Positions 49,931 to 59,572 of a stretch of 64,000 nt of DNA are shown piece after piece (the stretch's first letter is position 1; each line of letters starts with the position of its first letter). The stretch covers positions 2,790,001-2,854,000 of the forward strand of contig JAPWKE010000003.1 in NCBI GenBank assembly GCA_028283655.1, in the 5' to 3' direction. This DNA is from Acidobacteriaceae bacterium (lineage in GTDB: Bacteria; Acidobacteriota; Terriglobia; Terriglobales; Acidobacteriaceae). A program made the translations under genes and the position numbers. Below the pieces are notes generated by a model, which made no database searches, had not been told where the DNA came from, and saw only the letters and a list, made by a program, of their open reading frames with translations.

Positions 49931-52870
49931 CTACTTCGCGTCACGCCAGTTGGCACCGCGGCCGACCTCGGCGACGATGGGTACGGTAAAGCTCGCGGCG
50001 GACTCCATTAGATCTTTGACCAGCACAGAGACCTCTTCCACCTCTGCGTCCGGCACGTCGAAGAGCAGTTCATCATGGACCTGCAGCGTCATGCGTGCCG
50101 ATAGATTGCGGCGCGCAAGCTCGGCGTCGATGCGGATCATCGCAATCTTGATGAGGTCGGCGGCGGTTCCCTGCAGCGGCGTGTTAACGGCGGTGCGCTC
50201 GGCAAAGCCGCGTTGGTTGGGGTTACGCGAGTGGATATCCGGAATGGGACGGACGCGGCCGAAGGCGGTCTTGACCGACTGCGTCTTCCTTGTCTCTTCG
50301 ATGGTGCGCTGGATGAATGTGGCTACGCCCTTATAGCGATCGAAGTATTTTTCGATGTACTCACGCGCCGTTTTCTGGTCGATGCCCAACTGGGCAGCGA
50401 GCCCAAACGGCGAGATGCCGTAGACGATACCGAAGTTGACCGCCTTGGCACGGGCGCGGGTTTCCTTGTCCATCGTTGCAGGGTCGACTTCGAAGACCTC
50501 GGCCGCGGTGAGCGTGTGGATGTCCTTGCCGGTGCGGTAGGCGTCGAGCAACAGCGGGTCCTGCGAGAAGTGCGCCATCAGGCGAAGTTCGATCTGCGAG
50601 TAGTCCACTGCGAGCAAAGTATTGCCGGGCGAAGGCACAAACGCTGCACGGATCTCACGACCGACTGCGGTGCGGATCGGAATGTTCTGTAGGTTGGGGT
50701 TCGTCGAACTGAGGCGGCCCGTGGCGGTGCCTACCTGGTTGAATGTTGTGTGGATGCGCGAGTTCCCATCCGCGAGCAGAGGAAGCTGATCGAGATACGT
50801 CGACTTCAGCTTCTGCAACTGGCGATGCTCCAGCACGAACGCAGGCACTTCGTGGTGTTCGGCCAGGTCTTCGAGGATGTCCTGTGCAGTCGAAATGACC
50901 TTGCCCTTGCCATACTTCAGCGGCTTCGGCAGCTCCATCTTATTGAAGAGCACGTCGCCAAGCTGCTTGGGAGAATTGATATTGAAGCGATGCCCGGAGC
51001 TTGCATAGATGCGCTCCGCAAGATCATCAATCAAGATGCCAAGGCGCGAGCCCATCTCACCGAGTACGCTGAGGTCGACACGAACGCCGACCTGCTCCAT
51101 GCCAAGAAGTACGGGCACGAGCGGGCGGTCCAACAACTCGTACACATCCGTGAGTGTGGAGTCGGTGCCAAGTTCACTAGCGGTGCTTCCCACTTTTGGA
51201 GACGCTGCAGACGACGTCTTCTGTGGCTGGCTGGAGAGCATCTCCGCCGTGAGCGCGCCGCCAAATTCAGGCTTGTCTTCAAGGATCACATGCTCGACGA
51301 CGCCTTCGCGCATCTGCTCGCTAAGCACGACAGCAAGCTTCGCAATAGCACTTGCGTCTTCTGGAAGACGACGCGGATCGCGTGGGTTGTCCTTCGTCCA
51401 CTGATGCTTGAGCGAGCGGCTGGTAGAGCGTGCCGCAATGTCAGGAAGCGTGTGCGAGCCGTGCGTTGGATTGAGCAGGTAGCTTTCCAGCATCACGTCG
51501 GTGATGTGGCCAGCGAGCGTAATGCCGTGCGGCTCCAGCGCGCGCAGAACAGCCTTGAGGTCATGCACGCGCTTCGGCAGTGTGGCATCTTCGAGCACAG
51601 CACGAGCAAGGTCGAGAGGCGCTTCGATCGCGTGCGCCTCCGTTGCAGCGAGGCCAAGATGGCAGGCAACATCCTGCGGCTGCGGTTCGGCAATCTCTTC
51701 GACAGGAGCAGCGAAGAGGCTGAGCGTTGTGGGCGCTTCCGGCTCTGCTTCTACGGCTTCGTCAGCAGCATCGGCGCGTACCTCTTCGCTGATGCTTTGC
51801 GCTGTTTCGGCAAGCGCGAGCGAGAGACCGCCAGCCTTGCGAGCTTCTTCTACAAGCGAAGCAAGAGCAGCCTCATTTGCGTTCAGCTCGTATGTGGTCT
51901 CAACTGCAGCTACGTCGGGTGCGAGATCTTTGAGCATGGTGGTGAACTCAAGCTCAGAGAAGAGTGCTCGGCATGCAGCAGAGTCCACTGGTTTCGTGCG
52001 CATCTCGTCGAGAGAGATGTCGATAGGCACGGCGGTGTGGATGGTGACGAGCTCCTTCGACAGCAGGATGTTCTCGCGATTGTTCGCCAGCGACTCGCGG
52101 TAGGTCTTGCGCTTCACCAGGTCGGGCGTGTTGACCGCAGCATCCATCGCACCTTCTACAGTGCCGAACTGCTGGATGAGTTCGACGGAGCCTTTGTCAC
52201 CGATACCCGGAGCGCCGGGCACGTTGTCGATCGCGTCTCCGCGCAACGCCATCACATCGATAACCTTTTCGGGAGGCACGCCAAGCGCCTGCTCCACGCC
52301 CGCAGAGTCAAGGACGAGATTGTCCTTCATCGGGTTCAGGATCAGGACGTTCTCGTTGACGAGCTGCATCATATCCTTGTCCGACGAGACGACGTAGACG
52401 CGATGTCCAAGCGCAGAGAGCTTGCGCGAGAGTGTGCCGATGACGTCGTCCGCCTCAAAGCCCTCGTAATACACGATGGGGATGCGGAACGCCTCGAGTG
52501 CGCGGCGGATGTAGGGTTGCTGCTGGATGAGGTCGGGCGGGGTCTCGGCGCGGTTGGCTTTGTAGCCGCCGTACTCCACCTCTTCAAACTGTTGCGTCTT
52601 GATATTGAACTTCTTCACCGCCTGCATCTGCGCGGCGAGCTCATGCCGATGCACAGGCTTGCCCACGTCATAGACCGCGGCCATGTACTCGGGCTTGAAG
52701 TCCGCACGCAGCTTGTTGATCATGTTGACGAAGACATAGGTCGCAGCGGTAGGGATACCGGTGCGTGTCGACATCGGGCGTGAGCGCTGCATCGCGTGAT
52801 ACGCGCGGAAGATGAACGCCATCGTGTCAAGCAGGTAAATCGGCGGTTTGGTATTTGTCATTTCAGCCAT
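49931..52870 (-). CDS. polA: DNA polymerase I with apparently inactive proofreading domain
   Basis: About 979 residues; repair and Okazaki-fragment processing. The N-terminal 5'-3' exonuclease is intact (YLLDTMAFIFRAYHAM, EGFEADDVIG, SSDKDMMQLV). The 3'-5' exonuclease region (about residues 340-560) lacks the catalytic DxE (SLALAETAQS where FDTETDS is expected) and has Ser in place of the last Asp (EDASAIAKL), while DVMLESYLLNP is kept. An acidic, Pro/Glu-rich insert (about 362-395) lies between. The polymerase motifs are complete: A (DYSQIELRLMAH), B (RAKAVNFGIVYG) and C (VHDELLF). The start 52870 is favoured by the family N-terminus; upstream in-frame sequence is not conserved. Downstream of queA by 61 bp, in one operon. 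Confidence 0.95.
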   Translation of the reverse strand: MAEMTNTKPPIYLLDTMAFIFRAYHAMQRSRPMSTRTGIPTAATYVFVNMINKLRADFKPEYMAAVYDVGKPVHRHELAAQMQAVKKFNIKTQQFEEVEYGGYKANRAETPPDLIQQQPYIRRALEAFRIPIVYYEGFEADDVIGTLSRKLSALGHRVYVVSSDKDMMQLVNENVLILNPMKDNLVLDSAGVEQALGVPPEKVIDVMALRGDAIDNVPGAPGIGDKGSVELIQQFGTVEGAMDAAVNTPDLVKRKTYRESLANNRENILLSKELVTIHTAVPIDISLDEMRTKPVDSAACRALFSELEFTTMLKDLAPDVAAVETTYELNANEAALASLVEEARKAGGLSLALAETAQSISEEVRADAADEAVEAEPEAPTTLSLFAAPVEEIAEPQPQDVACHLGLAATEAHAIEAPLDLARAVLEDATLPKRVHDLKAVLRALEPHGITLAGHITDVMLESYLLNPTHGSHTLPDIAARSTSRSLKHQWTKDNPRDPRRLPEDASAIAKLAVVLSEQMREGVVEHVILEDKPEFGGALTAEMLSSQPQKTSSAASPKVGSTASELGTDSTLTDVYELLDRPLVPVLLGMEQVGVRVDLSVLGEMGSRLGILIDDLAERIYASSGHRFNINSPKQLGDVLFNKMELPKPLKYGKGKVISTAQDILEDLAEHHEVPAFVLEHRQLQKLKSTYLDQLPLLADGNSRIHTTFNQVGTATGRLSSTNPNLQNIPIRTAVGREIRAAFVPSPGNTLLAVDYSQIELRLMAHFSQDPLLLDAYRTGKDIHTLTAAEVFEVDPATMDKETRARAKAVNFGIVYGISPFGLAAQLGIDQKTAREYIEKYFDRYKGVATFIQRTIEETRKTQSVKTAFGRVRPIPDIHSRNPNQRGFAERTAVNTPLQGTAADLIKIAMIRIDAELARRNLSARMTLQVHDELLFDVPDAEVEEVSVLVKDLMESAASFTVPIVAEVGRGANWRDAK

Positions 52871-52931
52871 AGATCGCTCTGCAAGTGTAGATGCTCGGCC
52901 TTGCTGCCGTTGTGTGTCGAGAGGCGCGGCG

Positions 52932-54035
52932 CTAAAGCAGGAGCATACAGTCGCCGTACGAGAAGAACTTGTACCCAGCTTCGACCGCATGGCGATACGC
53001 CGCGAGCACGCGCTCGCGTCCGGCAAAAGCGCTGACCAGCATGATCAGTGTGGATTGCGGAAGGTGGAAGTTCGTCAGCAGACCGCCGACGAGTTTGAAC
53101 TCCACTCCGGGGGAGAGAAAGAGCGCTGTTTCGGAGGAGTGCGGTGCGATCTCGCCGCCTTCAAAGACGCGTGCGCAGTGCTCCAGCGTGCGTGTCGTGG
53201 TCGTGCCGACAGCGACGATGCGGCGGCCTTCGCGACGGGCGCGGTTGATCGCCTCTGCGGTTTCAGCAGAGAGGGTATAGGGCTCGGCGTGGAGTTGAAT
53301 TTCGTCCACGCGCTCGACACGCACCGGCTGAAAGGTTCCGAGGCCGACGTGCAGCGTGATCGTTGCCACCTCGACGCCGCGCTCCTTCAACCGCTCGAGC
53401 ACAGCATCTGTGAAGTGCAGTCCTGCCGTGGGCGCGGCCGCTGAGCCGCGGGTTTTGGCCGACGAGACAACCGTCTGGTAACGCTCGCGGTCTTCGTCCG
53501 TGTTGGGCTCGGATTTGTCGCGGTGGATGTAGGGCGGCAGCGGCAGATGACCAATGCGCTCAAGCGCGAGGTAGAAGTCCTCGACGGGAAGAAAGCGCAG
53601 CGTGCGCTCGCCAAACTCGCCTTCGGCGATAACATCCGCCTCCAGTAGAAGCTCGCCGGAAGCATCGCGGAACAGCAACCGCTCACCCGCAGGAACCTTC
53701 TTCGCAGGCTTCGCCAGCGCAGACCACTCGTTCTCCCCAGCAAGCTTTGCCGTGAGCAGCACCTCGACGTGGCCGGTGGGGACCTGCGAGCTTTTCTGCG
53801 TATGAAGTCCTGCGCGTGTCGCGAATAAACGCGCCGGGATTACGCGAGAGTTGTTCATCACCAGCAGATCGCCGGGCTGCAGCAGATCGGGAAGATCTGC
53901 AAAGAGGCGGTCCTGCCATTCGCCTCCCAGCTTCGGCAAGAAGAGCATACGACTAGAGCCACGCACCTCTGGCGGACGCTGTGCGATGGAGCCTTCAGGC
54001 AGTTCAAAGTCGAAATCGCTGACAAGCAGGCTCAT
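52932..54035 (-). CDS. queA: S-adenosylmethionine:tRNA ribosyltransferase-isomerase
   Basis: 367 residues, cytoplasmic. It transfers and isomerises the ribosyl group of SAM onto preQ1 in tRNA to form epoxyqueuosine. Family blocks: [16 protein letters not shown] at the N-terminus, [37 protein letters not shown], and the C-terminal [17 protein letters not shown]. Length is slightly over the usual 340-360. Its ATG overlaps the stop of the DUF374 gene (ATGA), so the two are translationally coupled. No queuosine partner gene is seen nearby. Confidence 0.96.
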   Translation of the reverse strand: MSLLVSDFDFELPEGSIAQRPPEVRGSSRMLFLPKLGGEWQDRLFADLPDLLQPGDLLVMNNSRVIPARLFATRAGLHTQKSSQVPTGHVEVLLTAKLAGENEWSALAKPAKKVPAGERLLFRDASGELLLEADVIAEGEFGERTLRFLPVEDFYLALERIGHLPLPPYIHRDKSEPNTDEDRERYQTVVSSAKTRGSAAAPTAGLHFTDAVLERLKERGVEVATITLHVGLGTFQPVRVERVDEIQLHAEPYTLSAETAEAINRARREGRRIVAVGTTTTRTLEHCARVFEGGEIAPHSSETALFLSPGVEFKLVGGLLTNFHLPQSTLIMLVSAFAGRERVLAAYRHAVEAGYKFFSYGDCMLLL

Positions 54036-54685
54036 GCGGCAAGCTCCGTCATGCGAACGGCTTCGTCCATACCAGCCTGCACCTGCGTGAGGAGTGCCGC
54101 GTTGTCATCCTCTGCGCTCAACGCAATATGCGCAGGCCAGGCGAACGTGATGCGCGCGAAGGGTTTGGGAATGAGGAAGCGGTCCCAGGAGTTCATGCTC
54201 CAGGCGCGGTCAGCGTCGGCGTGGAAACAACCGATCCACGAGGCGTCTGCCAGCTTCGCAAGGTGCACAGGTCCAGGTTTCGCGACGTGCTTCGGGCCTT
54301 TGGGACCATCTGCGGTAAAAGCGCAGATGTGACCAGCTCGATAGGCTTCGAGCATCCCCATCAGACCGCCAGCGGCTCCGCGCGAGCTGGAACCACGCAC
54401 GGCAACGAAGCCGAGACGCTCGACCGTGCGTGCGATGAGTTCTCCATCGAACGACTGCGAGATAAGGATCGCGATGCCGAGGTTGCGGAAGCGGTACGCA
54501 CACGCCAGCAGCGAGCCGTGCCAGAACGCGAAGACCGTCGGGCCGGGAATGATGTGGCCGTTCGGAGTCGCCTGGGCGTTGAGATCGCGCACGCGCCACG
54601 TGCAGCCCAGCAGACGCACAAAAGCAGCGACGAGCGGTGGCACGAGGGCCAGCATCAGTCGCTGCTTTGTGGTGAAGGTACGCAC
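54032..54685 (-). CDS. DUF374 lysophospholipid acyltransferase-family protein
   Basis: 217 residues with one N-terminal hydrophobic segment ([18 protein letters not shown]), so membrane-associated. Motifs: FAFWHGSLL (the H of the acyltransferase HX4D-like region is changed as in DUF374), [31 protein letters not shown]374 proteins belong to the LPLAT superfamily and are thought to acylate lipid A or phospholipids. The start is GTG 54685, with no ribosome binding site; TAGACT seven bases upstream might be a -10 for an internal, leaderless start, but it also contains the upstream stop codon. It lies 10 bp behind natB-like and overlaps queA by 4 bp. Confidence 0.85.
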   Translation of the reverse strand: MRTFTTKQRLMLALVPPLVAAFVRLLGCTWRVRDLNAQATPNGHIIPGPTVFAFWHGSLLACAYRFRNLGIAILISQSFDGELIARTVERLGFVAVRGSSSRGAAGGLMGMLEAYRAGHICAFTADGPKGPKHVAKPGPVHLAKLADASWIGCFHADADRAWSMNSWDRFLIPKPFARITFAWPAHIALSAEDDNAALLTQVQAGMDEAVRMTELAA

Positions 54686-54695
54686 AGTGTTGAGT

Positions 54696-55931
54696 CTAGC
54701 TGTACTTCAGCCAGCGGAGAATCTCTGGCAGGTTTGGCTTCTTGCCGTACATCAGGATGCCGACACGGTAGATGCGGCTCGCGACCCACAGAACAGCGAG
54801 GATCGTCACCACCAGCCCGATGATCGAACCGATCACTTCCACCGGCGTCGGATTGCCCACGATGACGCGGGTGTACATGATCAGCGGCGTTGTAAACGGG
54901 ATGTACGAGAACACCCGCGCGATCGGCCCGTTGGGGTCCGTGATGACCTTGAAGATGACGACCGAGCTGATGATCAGCGGAAGCATCATGATCATCTGCA
55001 TCTGCTGGAGCTCCTGCTCGGAGTTGTTCATCGCGCCCAGCGCCGCAGCAATCGACGAGTACAACATATAGCCGAGGAGGAAGAACACAACGAAGAGCGC
55101 TGCCTGCGGTGCTGTCGGCAAGACATGCAGGTCAAGCCCAGCAACCTGAATCTTGAACGCAGCAAGTGCGATCACCAGCCAGATGCCCACCTGCGTGAGT
55201 CCAACTGCACCGACACCAAGCATCTTGCCGGCAAGCATCTCTTCCGGCTGAATCGTCGCGAGCAAGACTTCAAAGATGCGCGAGGTCTTCTCTTCGATGA
55301 TGGAGCGTGCCACGTTCATGCCATAGAACAGGATGACGAAGTACATCAGGAAGTACATGCCGTAGGCGCTGGCGACAGCCGCATTCGTATGGTCTTCCTT
55401 GCCCTTGGGCGAAAGATCGACAGGCTGCATCAGCTCGTTCACCGTGCTCGCGGCCATGCCGTCGTGCGAGAGCTGCTCACGCGTGTAGGCTGCGCGAGCG
55501 GCGCTCGCCACGCGGCTGCGCGTCACGATGTCCGACTTCACACGCGGAACCCACTCAAAGCTGGGACGCTGCCCGGCAGCGGTCGGCGTCACCACGAGAT
55601 AGCCATCAAGCTTCTCGTGCTTGTCCTTCAACTGCGCGTCGAGATGATCACGAACGCCGGGTTCGGCGGGAGAGTGAACATCGATCTGCGGCTTGCCCAT
55701 ATCGGAGTTTGTGAGCTCCGTCTGCAGGTTGTTCGCGAAGACCGTGTCGTCCGTTACGACGGCGAGGTGCGATGCCGAACCGAGGTTGCGGTTCATCATG
55801 GCCGCGCCACCGATCAACGCTCCCATGACCACCGGGATGAGGATCGTCATCACCACGAAGCTCTTTGCGCGGACGCGCTCAAGGTACTCGCGGCGAGCGA
55901 TGAGGAGAATGTTCGAGAGCGAACTAGGCAT
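54696..55931 (-). CDS. ABC-2 type transporter permease, NatB-like
   Basis: 411 residues. One N-terminal helix (SFVVMTILIPVVMGALIGG), a large extracytoplasmic domain (about 50-190) and five to six C-terminal helices (GMYFLMYFVILFYGMNVARS, LFVVFFLLGYMLYSSIAAAL, VEVIGSIIGLVVTILAVLW). The conserved cytoplasmic motif IIEEKTSRIFEVLLATIQPEEMLAGK is typical of NatB/ABC-2 exporters of sodium ions or drugs. It overlaps the ATPase gene by eight bases. Substrate not readable from sequence. Confidence 0.9.
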   Translation of the reverse strand: MPSSLSNILLIARREYLERVRAKSFVVMTILIPVVMGALIGGAAMMNRNLGSASHLAVVTDDTVFANNLQTELTNSDMGKPQIDVHSPAEPGVRDHLDAQLKDKHEKLDGYLVVTPTAAGQRPSFEWVPRVKSDIVTRSRVASAARAAYTREQLSHDGMAASTVNELMQPVDLSPKGKEDHTNAAVASAYGMYFLMYFVILFYGMNVARSIIEEKTSRIFEVLLATIQPEEMLAGKMLGVGAVGLTQVGIWLVIALAAFKIQVAGLDLHVLPTAPQAALFVVFFLLGYMLYSSIAAALGAMNNSEQELQQMQMIMMLPLIISSVVIFKVITDPNGPIARVFSYIPFTTPLIMYTRVIVGNPTPVEVIGSIIGLVVTILAVLWVASRIYRVGILMYGKKPNLPEILRWLKYS

Positions 55932-56856
55932 CGATGCGACCTCCCTGGGCAGCGTATTCGGGGGTGTTCTTCACGGTCTCGATGAAGATGTCTTCCAGCG
56001 TCGGCTCGACGACTTCGAAACGCGTAAAGGTCGTGCCCTTGCTCACCGCATGCACCAGCAGGCTCTGTGCCAGCTCCGGCGAGTGCAGCGTGATCTCTGC
56101 TATCCCGGCGTAGTTCTTTGCGTCGGCAACAGCGGAATGCTGCAGGAAGGAGTCATCCCCGGTGAAGACGGCCTGCACGCGGTTACGCGGGTAGCGGCCC
56201 TTCACTTCCCGCATCGTGCCATCGAGCACCAGCTTGCTTTGGTAGATGATCGCGATCGAGTCACAGAGCTTCTCCACCTGGTCCATGCGGTGCGTGCTGA
56301 AGAGCACAGCCTTGCCTTCGCCGCGAAGCTGCACCAGCGTGTCCATCAGCAACTGCGCGTTCACAGGGTCGAGGCCGCTGAAGGGCTCGTCCATGATGAC
56401 GAGTTCCGGGTCATGCAGCAGCGCCGCGATGAACTGGATCTTCTGCTGCATGCCCTTGGAAAGCTCTTCGACCTTCTTGGGCATCGCTTCAGTAATTTCC
56501 ATGCGCTCGCACCAGGTGCGGGCGCGTTTTTCAGCCGTCGCGGCGTCCAGCCCGTGGAGCTGGCCCATGAAGACGAGTTGCTCAACGACGTTCATCTTCT
56601 TGTAGAGCCCGCGCTCTTCCGGCAGGTAGCCGACGCGCTTCAGCAGATCGCGCGAGAACGGCTTACCGAAAAGCTTCACCGTTCCGCTGTCTGGAACGGT
56701 CATGCCGATCATCATGCGGATGGAACTGGTCTTACCCGAGCCGTTCGGGCCGAGGAGGCCGAACATCGTGCCGGGTTCAATGGAGAGCGAAAGCCCTTCC
56801 ACCGCTACCTTCTTGTCATACACCTTGCGAATATTCTGGAGTTCAACAATAGCCAT
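55924..56856 (-). CDS. ABC transporter ATP-binding protein, NatA-like
   Basis: 310 residues, the cytoplasmic motor for the overlapping permease. Walker A GPNGSGKTS (about 37-45), Q-loop around YLPEERGLYKKM, signature LSKGMQQKIQF, Walker B LVIMDEPFSGLDP and H-loop FSTHRMDQ are all intact. A C-terminal DUF4162-type extension (about 230-310, TFTRFEVVEPTLEDIFI) is typical of the NatA/CcmA-type exporters. First gene of a six-gene minus-strand operon running to bcp. Confidence 0.93.
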   Translation of the reverse strand: MAIVELQNIRKVYDKKVAVEGLSLSIEPGTMFGLLGPNGSGKTSSIRMMIGMTVPDSGTVKLFGKPFSRDLLKRVGYLPEERGLYKKMNVVEQLVFMGQLHGLDAATAEKRARTWCERMEITEAMPKKVEELSKGMQQKIQFIAALLHDPELVIMDEPFSGLDPVNAQLLMDTLVQLRGEGKAVLFSTHRMDQVEKLCDSIAIIYQSKLVLDGTMREVKGRYPRNRVQAVFTGDDSFLQHSAVADAKNYAGIAEITLHSPELAQSLLVHAVSKGTTFTRFEVVEPTLEDIFIETVKNTPEYAAQGGRIDA

Positions 56857-57026
56857 GGCTTCTTACCAGTCTACTCGCCAGCGGCATTCCCGAAAATCGC
56901 CCTCACCGGAACCACAATTTAGTGCCCTGTTTGCCTGCGGTAAAGACTTACAAAAAAATGTGAATACAAATAGGAACGCTCATGTTCTCCTAGTTAGAAG
57001 CAGAGCAGGGCGCCGTCATATTCGGC

Positions 57027-58574
57027 GTGGACGAGCAGAGGGGACAAACTTTCCGCGTGGTCGCGACCAACTCCAACTCAACAGACCCAGGCCAAATCTA
57101 TGAAATTGGACGCCTGGCAGCACTTGAACGAACAGAACTCCTCGATACGGAACCCGAACCTGAGTTCAACGAACTGGTAGAGATTGCCGCTGCCATCTGC
57201 GGTGCCTCCATGTGTGTGATTTCGCTGGTAGACGAAAAGCGCCAGTGGTTCAAGGCCGCCTTCGGCATGGACACCAGGGAAACTGAGCGCGAAATCAGCT
57301 TCTGCCAGTACACCATTCAGCAGGATGGCTTATTCAAAGTCACCGATGCGACGCAGGACCCGCGTTTTGTGGACAATCCGCTCGTTACCGGAGAGATGCA
57401 TCTACGCTTTTACGCCGGTTTTCCAGTGTCGAGCCCTGACGGCTTTCCGCTCGGCAGCCTCTGCGTTCTCGACAAAACACCACACGACCTGACGGACGCG
57501 CAGCAAACAGCCCTGCACACCCTGGCAAGACAGGTGAACGCCCGCATCGAGCTGCGTATGCAGCGACGAGCCTTGCAACGCGCCCTGAGCGCGGTCACCG
57601 AAGCGCACACCAAGGCGGAGGCTTCTGACCGCCGATTCAAGGCCTTCATCAACTCGGGGCCCTTCTTCTCCTTTCTGAAAGACCGCGAAGGCAGGCTGCT
57701 CTTTTATAACCAGAAGTTTGCCGACCGCTTTCACATTGGCCCTACCGACTGGCTTGGCGTCGGCAACGACGCACGGCACCCGGAGGAGCTGGCCGCTGCC
57801 GTTCGCGACCACGATCTTCAGGTGCTGACATCGGGATGCTCCAAAGTTTTCCTCGAAGAGAGCCTGAACGAGGATGGCTCCACGTCTTACTGGCGCTCCT
57901 ACAAGTTCCCTTGCCCCGACGAGGACGGCGAGCAGATGCTCGGAGTTGTTACGGTCGAGGTGACCGAAGAGCTCCGCCGCACGGCCGAGTTGGAACGCTC
58001 ACGCAACGAACTTGAGGCCGCCAACCGCCTGCTGCGCGAACTGGCAACGACAGATTCGCTCACCGGCTTGCCCAATCGCCGGGTCTTCGATGAGCGCCTG
58101 CAGTTTGAGTACGCTACTGCCCGCCGCAAAAAGCGCAATCTTTCTGTGCTGATGGTGGACGTCGACAACTTCAAGATGCGCAACGACACCTATGGGCACG
58201 ACCACGGCGACCAGATACTGCGTCAGCTGGCAAAGTGCCTGCGCAACGCTGCGCGCGAGGGCGACCTGCCCGCACGTTTTGGCGGAGAAGAGTTCTGTTA
58301 TCTGCTGCCCGAATGCGATGAGCAGCAGGCACTCATCATGTGCAAACGTATCGCCGAACTATTGCGCGCAGAGACGTGGGAGCACGGCACCATCACAGTC
58401 AGTATCGGAGCCGCAGGGCTGGAGCCAGCAACGCCAAATGCACAGCGGCTTGTGACCCTGGCGGATGAGGCTCTGTACGCTGCAAAGCGTGCAGGAAAGA
58501 ACCGTGCCGTCGGCTATCGCACGTACTACCAGCAGATGCTCGAAGAGCTGAGCGCACGCACGCCGCGCCGGTAA
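57027..58574 (+). CDS. Diguanylate cyclase with GAF and PAS domains
   Basis: 515 residues, soluble. GAF domain (about 30-185; ISFCQYTIQQDGLFKV and FYAGFPVSSPDGFPLGSLCV are typical of this GAF class), PAS domain (about 200-325, ending VTVEVTEELRR), coiled linker, and GGDEF domain (about 345-500) with active site ARFGGEEF preceded by an inhibitory REGD motif. It should synthesise cyclic di-GMP under feedback control. The start is GTG; CATATT four bases before it may be a -10 but no ribosome binding site is clear. The stop codon abuts that of the convergent TPR gene with no base between. Confidence 0.9.
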   Translation: MDEQRGQTFRVVATNSNSTDPGQIYEIGRLAALERTELLDTEPEPEFNELVEIAAAICGASMCVISLVDEKRQWFKAAFGMDTRETEREISFCQYTIQQDGLFKVTDATQDPRFVDNPLVTGEMHLRFYAGFPVSSPDGFPLGSLCVLDKTPHDLTDAQQTALHTLARQVNARIELRMQRRALQRALSAVTEAHTKAEASDRRFKAFINSGPFFSFLKDREGRLLFYNQKFADRFHIGPTDWLGVGNDARHPEELAAAVRDHDLQVLTSGCSKVFLEESLNEDGSTSYWRSYKFPCPDEDGEQMLGVVTVEVTEELRRTAELERSRNELEAANRLLRELATTDSLTGLPNRRVFDERLQFEYATARRKKRNLSVLMVDVDNFKMRNDTYGHDHGDQILRQLAKCLRNAAREGDLPARFGGEEFCYLLPECDEQQALIMCKRIAELLRAETWEHGTITVSIGAAGLEPATPNAQRLVTLADEALYAAKRAGKNRAVGYRTYYQQMLEELSARTPRR

Positions 58575-59492
58575 CTACTTCTTGTGCGGTATCGTTGGCG
58601 CAGAGCAGTCGTAGCGATCCGGAACGGCGCAGCTTCGGCGCTCCATCGCGCAGGCGCGGGGCTTCTGCTTCAGATCGCGACCAACGAAGTGTGCGTAGAG
58701 GCAGCGACGCTCGCTGCCCTGATCGTCTCCAGGCAGAGCAATCGACTTCTGCATCCACTCATCGGCCAGCTTGATTTCGCCCAGGTGCATATAGGCCCAG
58801 CCAAGATTCCAGGTGTCGATCGTATCTTTAGGGGCGAGCTCCGCCGCCCGTTTGGTGTACGGGAGCCCCTGCGACCATAATCCCTGAATGTTGTACATTG
58901 TGCCGATATTGCCGATAACTTCGTGCGAATCGGGAAAGTGCTTGTCGAGCACAGCGAGCAGCTTCAGCGCCTCTTTCGCATCGCCGGAGGCACCGATCTG
59001 CGCGGTATAACGCAGCCAGTCAGGGAGATAATCCGGCGAGGGTAGCTTGGTTAACGTGTCGTCCAGCGCGGCAGTCAGCGCGGCATCGCGACCGCTTAAA
59101 CCCAGCACGAAGAGGCGCCCTTTGTGCAGGGAGATATCCGCAGGAGCAAGCGCAAGGCCGCGGTTGAGATGCGCGAGAGCCTTGTCAATAGCCTGAGGGC
59201 TGAACCCAGGACCAACGCTCGCAGCATCCACTCCGCTGCCTTTGACGGACGCTTGTCGGCCACGCGCCAGCTCAACGTTGGCGAGACACTTCTCGGCCTC
59301 GACCTGCTGCGCGTGTGTGCCGGACTTCTCCCAGCCGCTGCAAAGTTTCTCGGCGCCAGCAAGGTCTTTCTTGTCCGAAAGCGCGTGCCACGCCTTGGCT
59401 TCAGGAGTGGCTGCAACCTGCGCAAGAGCCAGAGGTGCCGACAAGGCAACGAAACATACAGCAGCAGCGTGAGCGAGGACCGGGAACTTCAT
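58575..59492 (-). CDS. Secreted TPR-repeat protein
   Basis: About 305 residues. Signal peptide (FPVLAHAAAVCFVALSAPLALAQ). TPR-like helical pairs: AKAWHALSDKKDLAGAEKLC, AIDKALAHLNRGLALAPADI, AKEALKLLAVLDKHFPDS, NIQGLWSQGLPYTKRAAEL, NLGWAYMHLGEIKLADEWM. The C-terminal 50 residues are cysteine-rich (five or so Cys), possibly disulfide-bonded. Likely a periplasmic scaffold; partner unknown. ATG 59492 is chosen to begin the signal peptide; the ribosome binding site is weak. Downstream of the rplQ terminator. Confidence 0.8.
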   Translation of the reverse strand: MKFPVLAHAAAVCFVALSAPLALAQVAATPEAKAWHALSDKKDLAGAEKLCSGWEKSGTHAQQVEAEKCLANVELARGRQASVKGSGVDAASVGPGFSPQAIDKALAHLNRGLALAPADISLHKGRLFVLGLSGRDAALTAALDDTLTKLPSPDYLPDWLRYTAQIGASGDAKEALKLLAVLDKHFPDSHEVIGNIGTMYNIQGLWSQGLPYTKRAAELAPKDTIDTWNLGWAYMHLGEIKLADEWMQKSIALPGDDQGSERRCLYAHFVGRDLKQKPRACAMERRSCAVPDRYDCSAPTIPHKK

Positions 59493-59524
59493 CTCGACCA
59501 AGCCTATGCGATCATGGCGTAAAA

Positions 59525-59558
59525 GCAAACGGCGCACCCCGAAGGATGCGCCGTTTGC
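59525..59558 (-). terminator. Terminator of the ribosomal-protein operon
   Basis: GCAAACGGCGCA/TGCGCCGTTTGC is a perfect 12-bp stem with a 10-base loop and TTTTA after it on the minus strand, just beyond rplQ. Confidence 0.88.
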
Positions 59559-59572
59559 CATGCTGCGAAAGC

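Noticed and set aside
50750-52783. A 677-residue open frame antisense to polA
   Set aside because: Antisense to a well-supported gene; Arg/His/Leu-rich translation without family motifs, explained by codon bias on the other strand.
54426-55985. A 519-residue open frame antisense to the acyltransferase and ABC permease genes
   Set aside because: Same reason: low-complexity His/Arg/Asp translation opposite clearly coding sequence.
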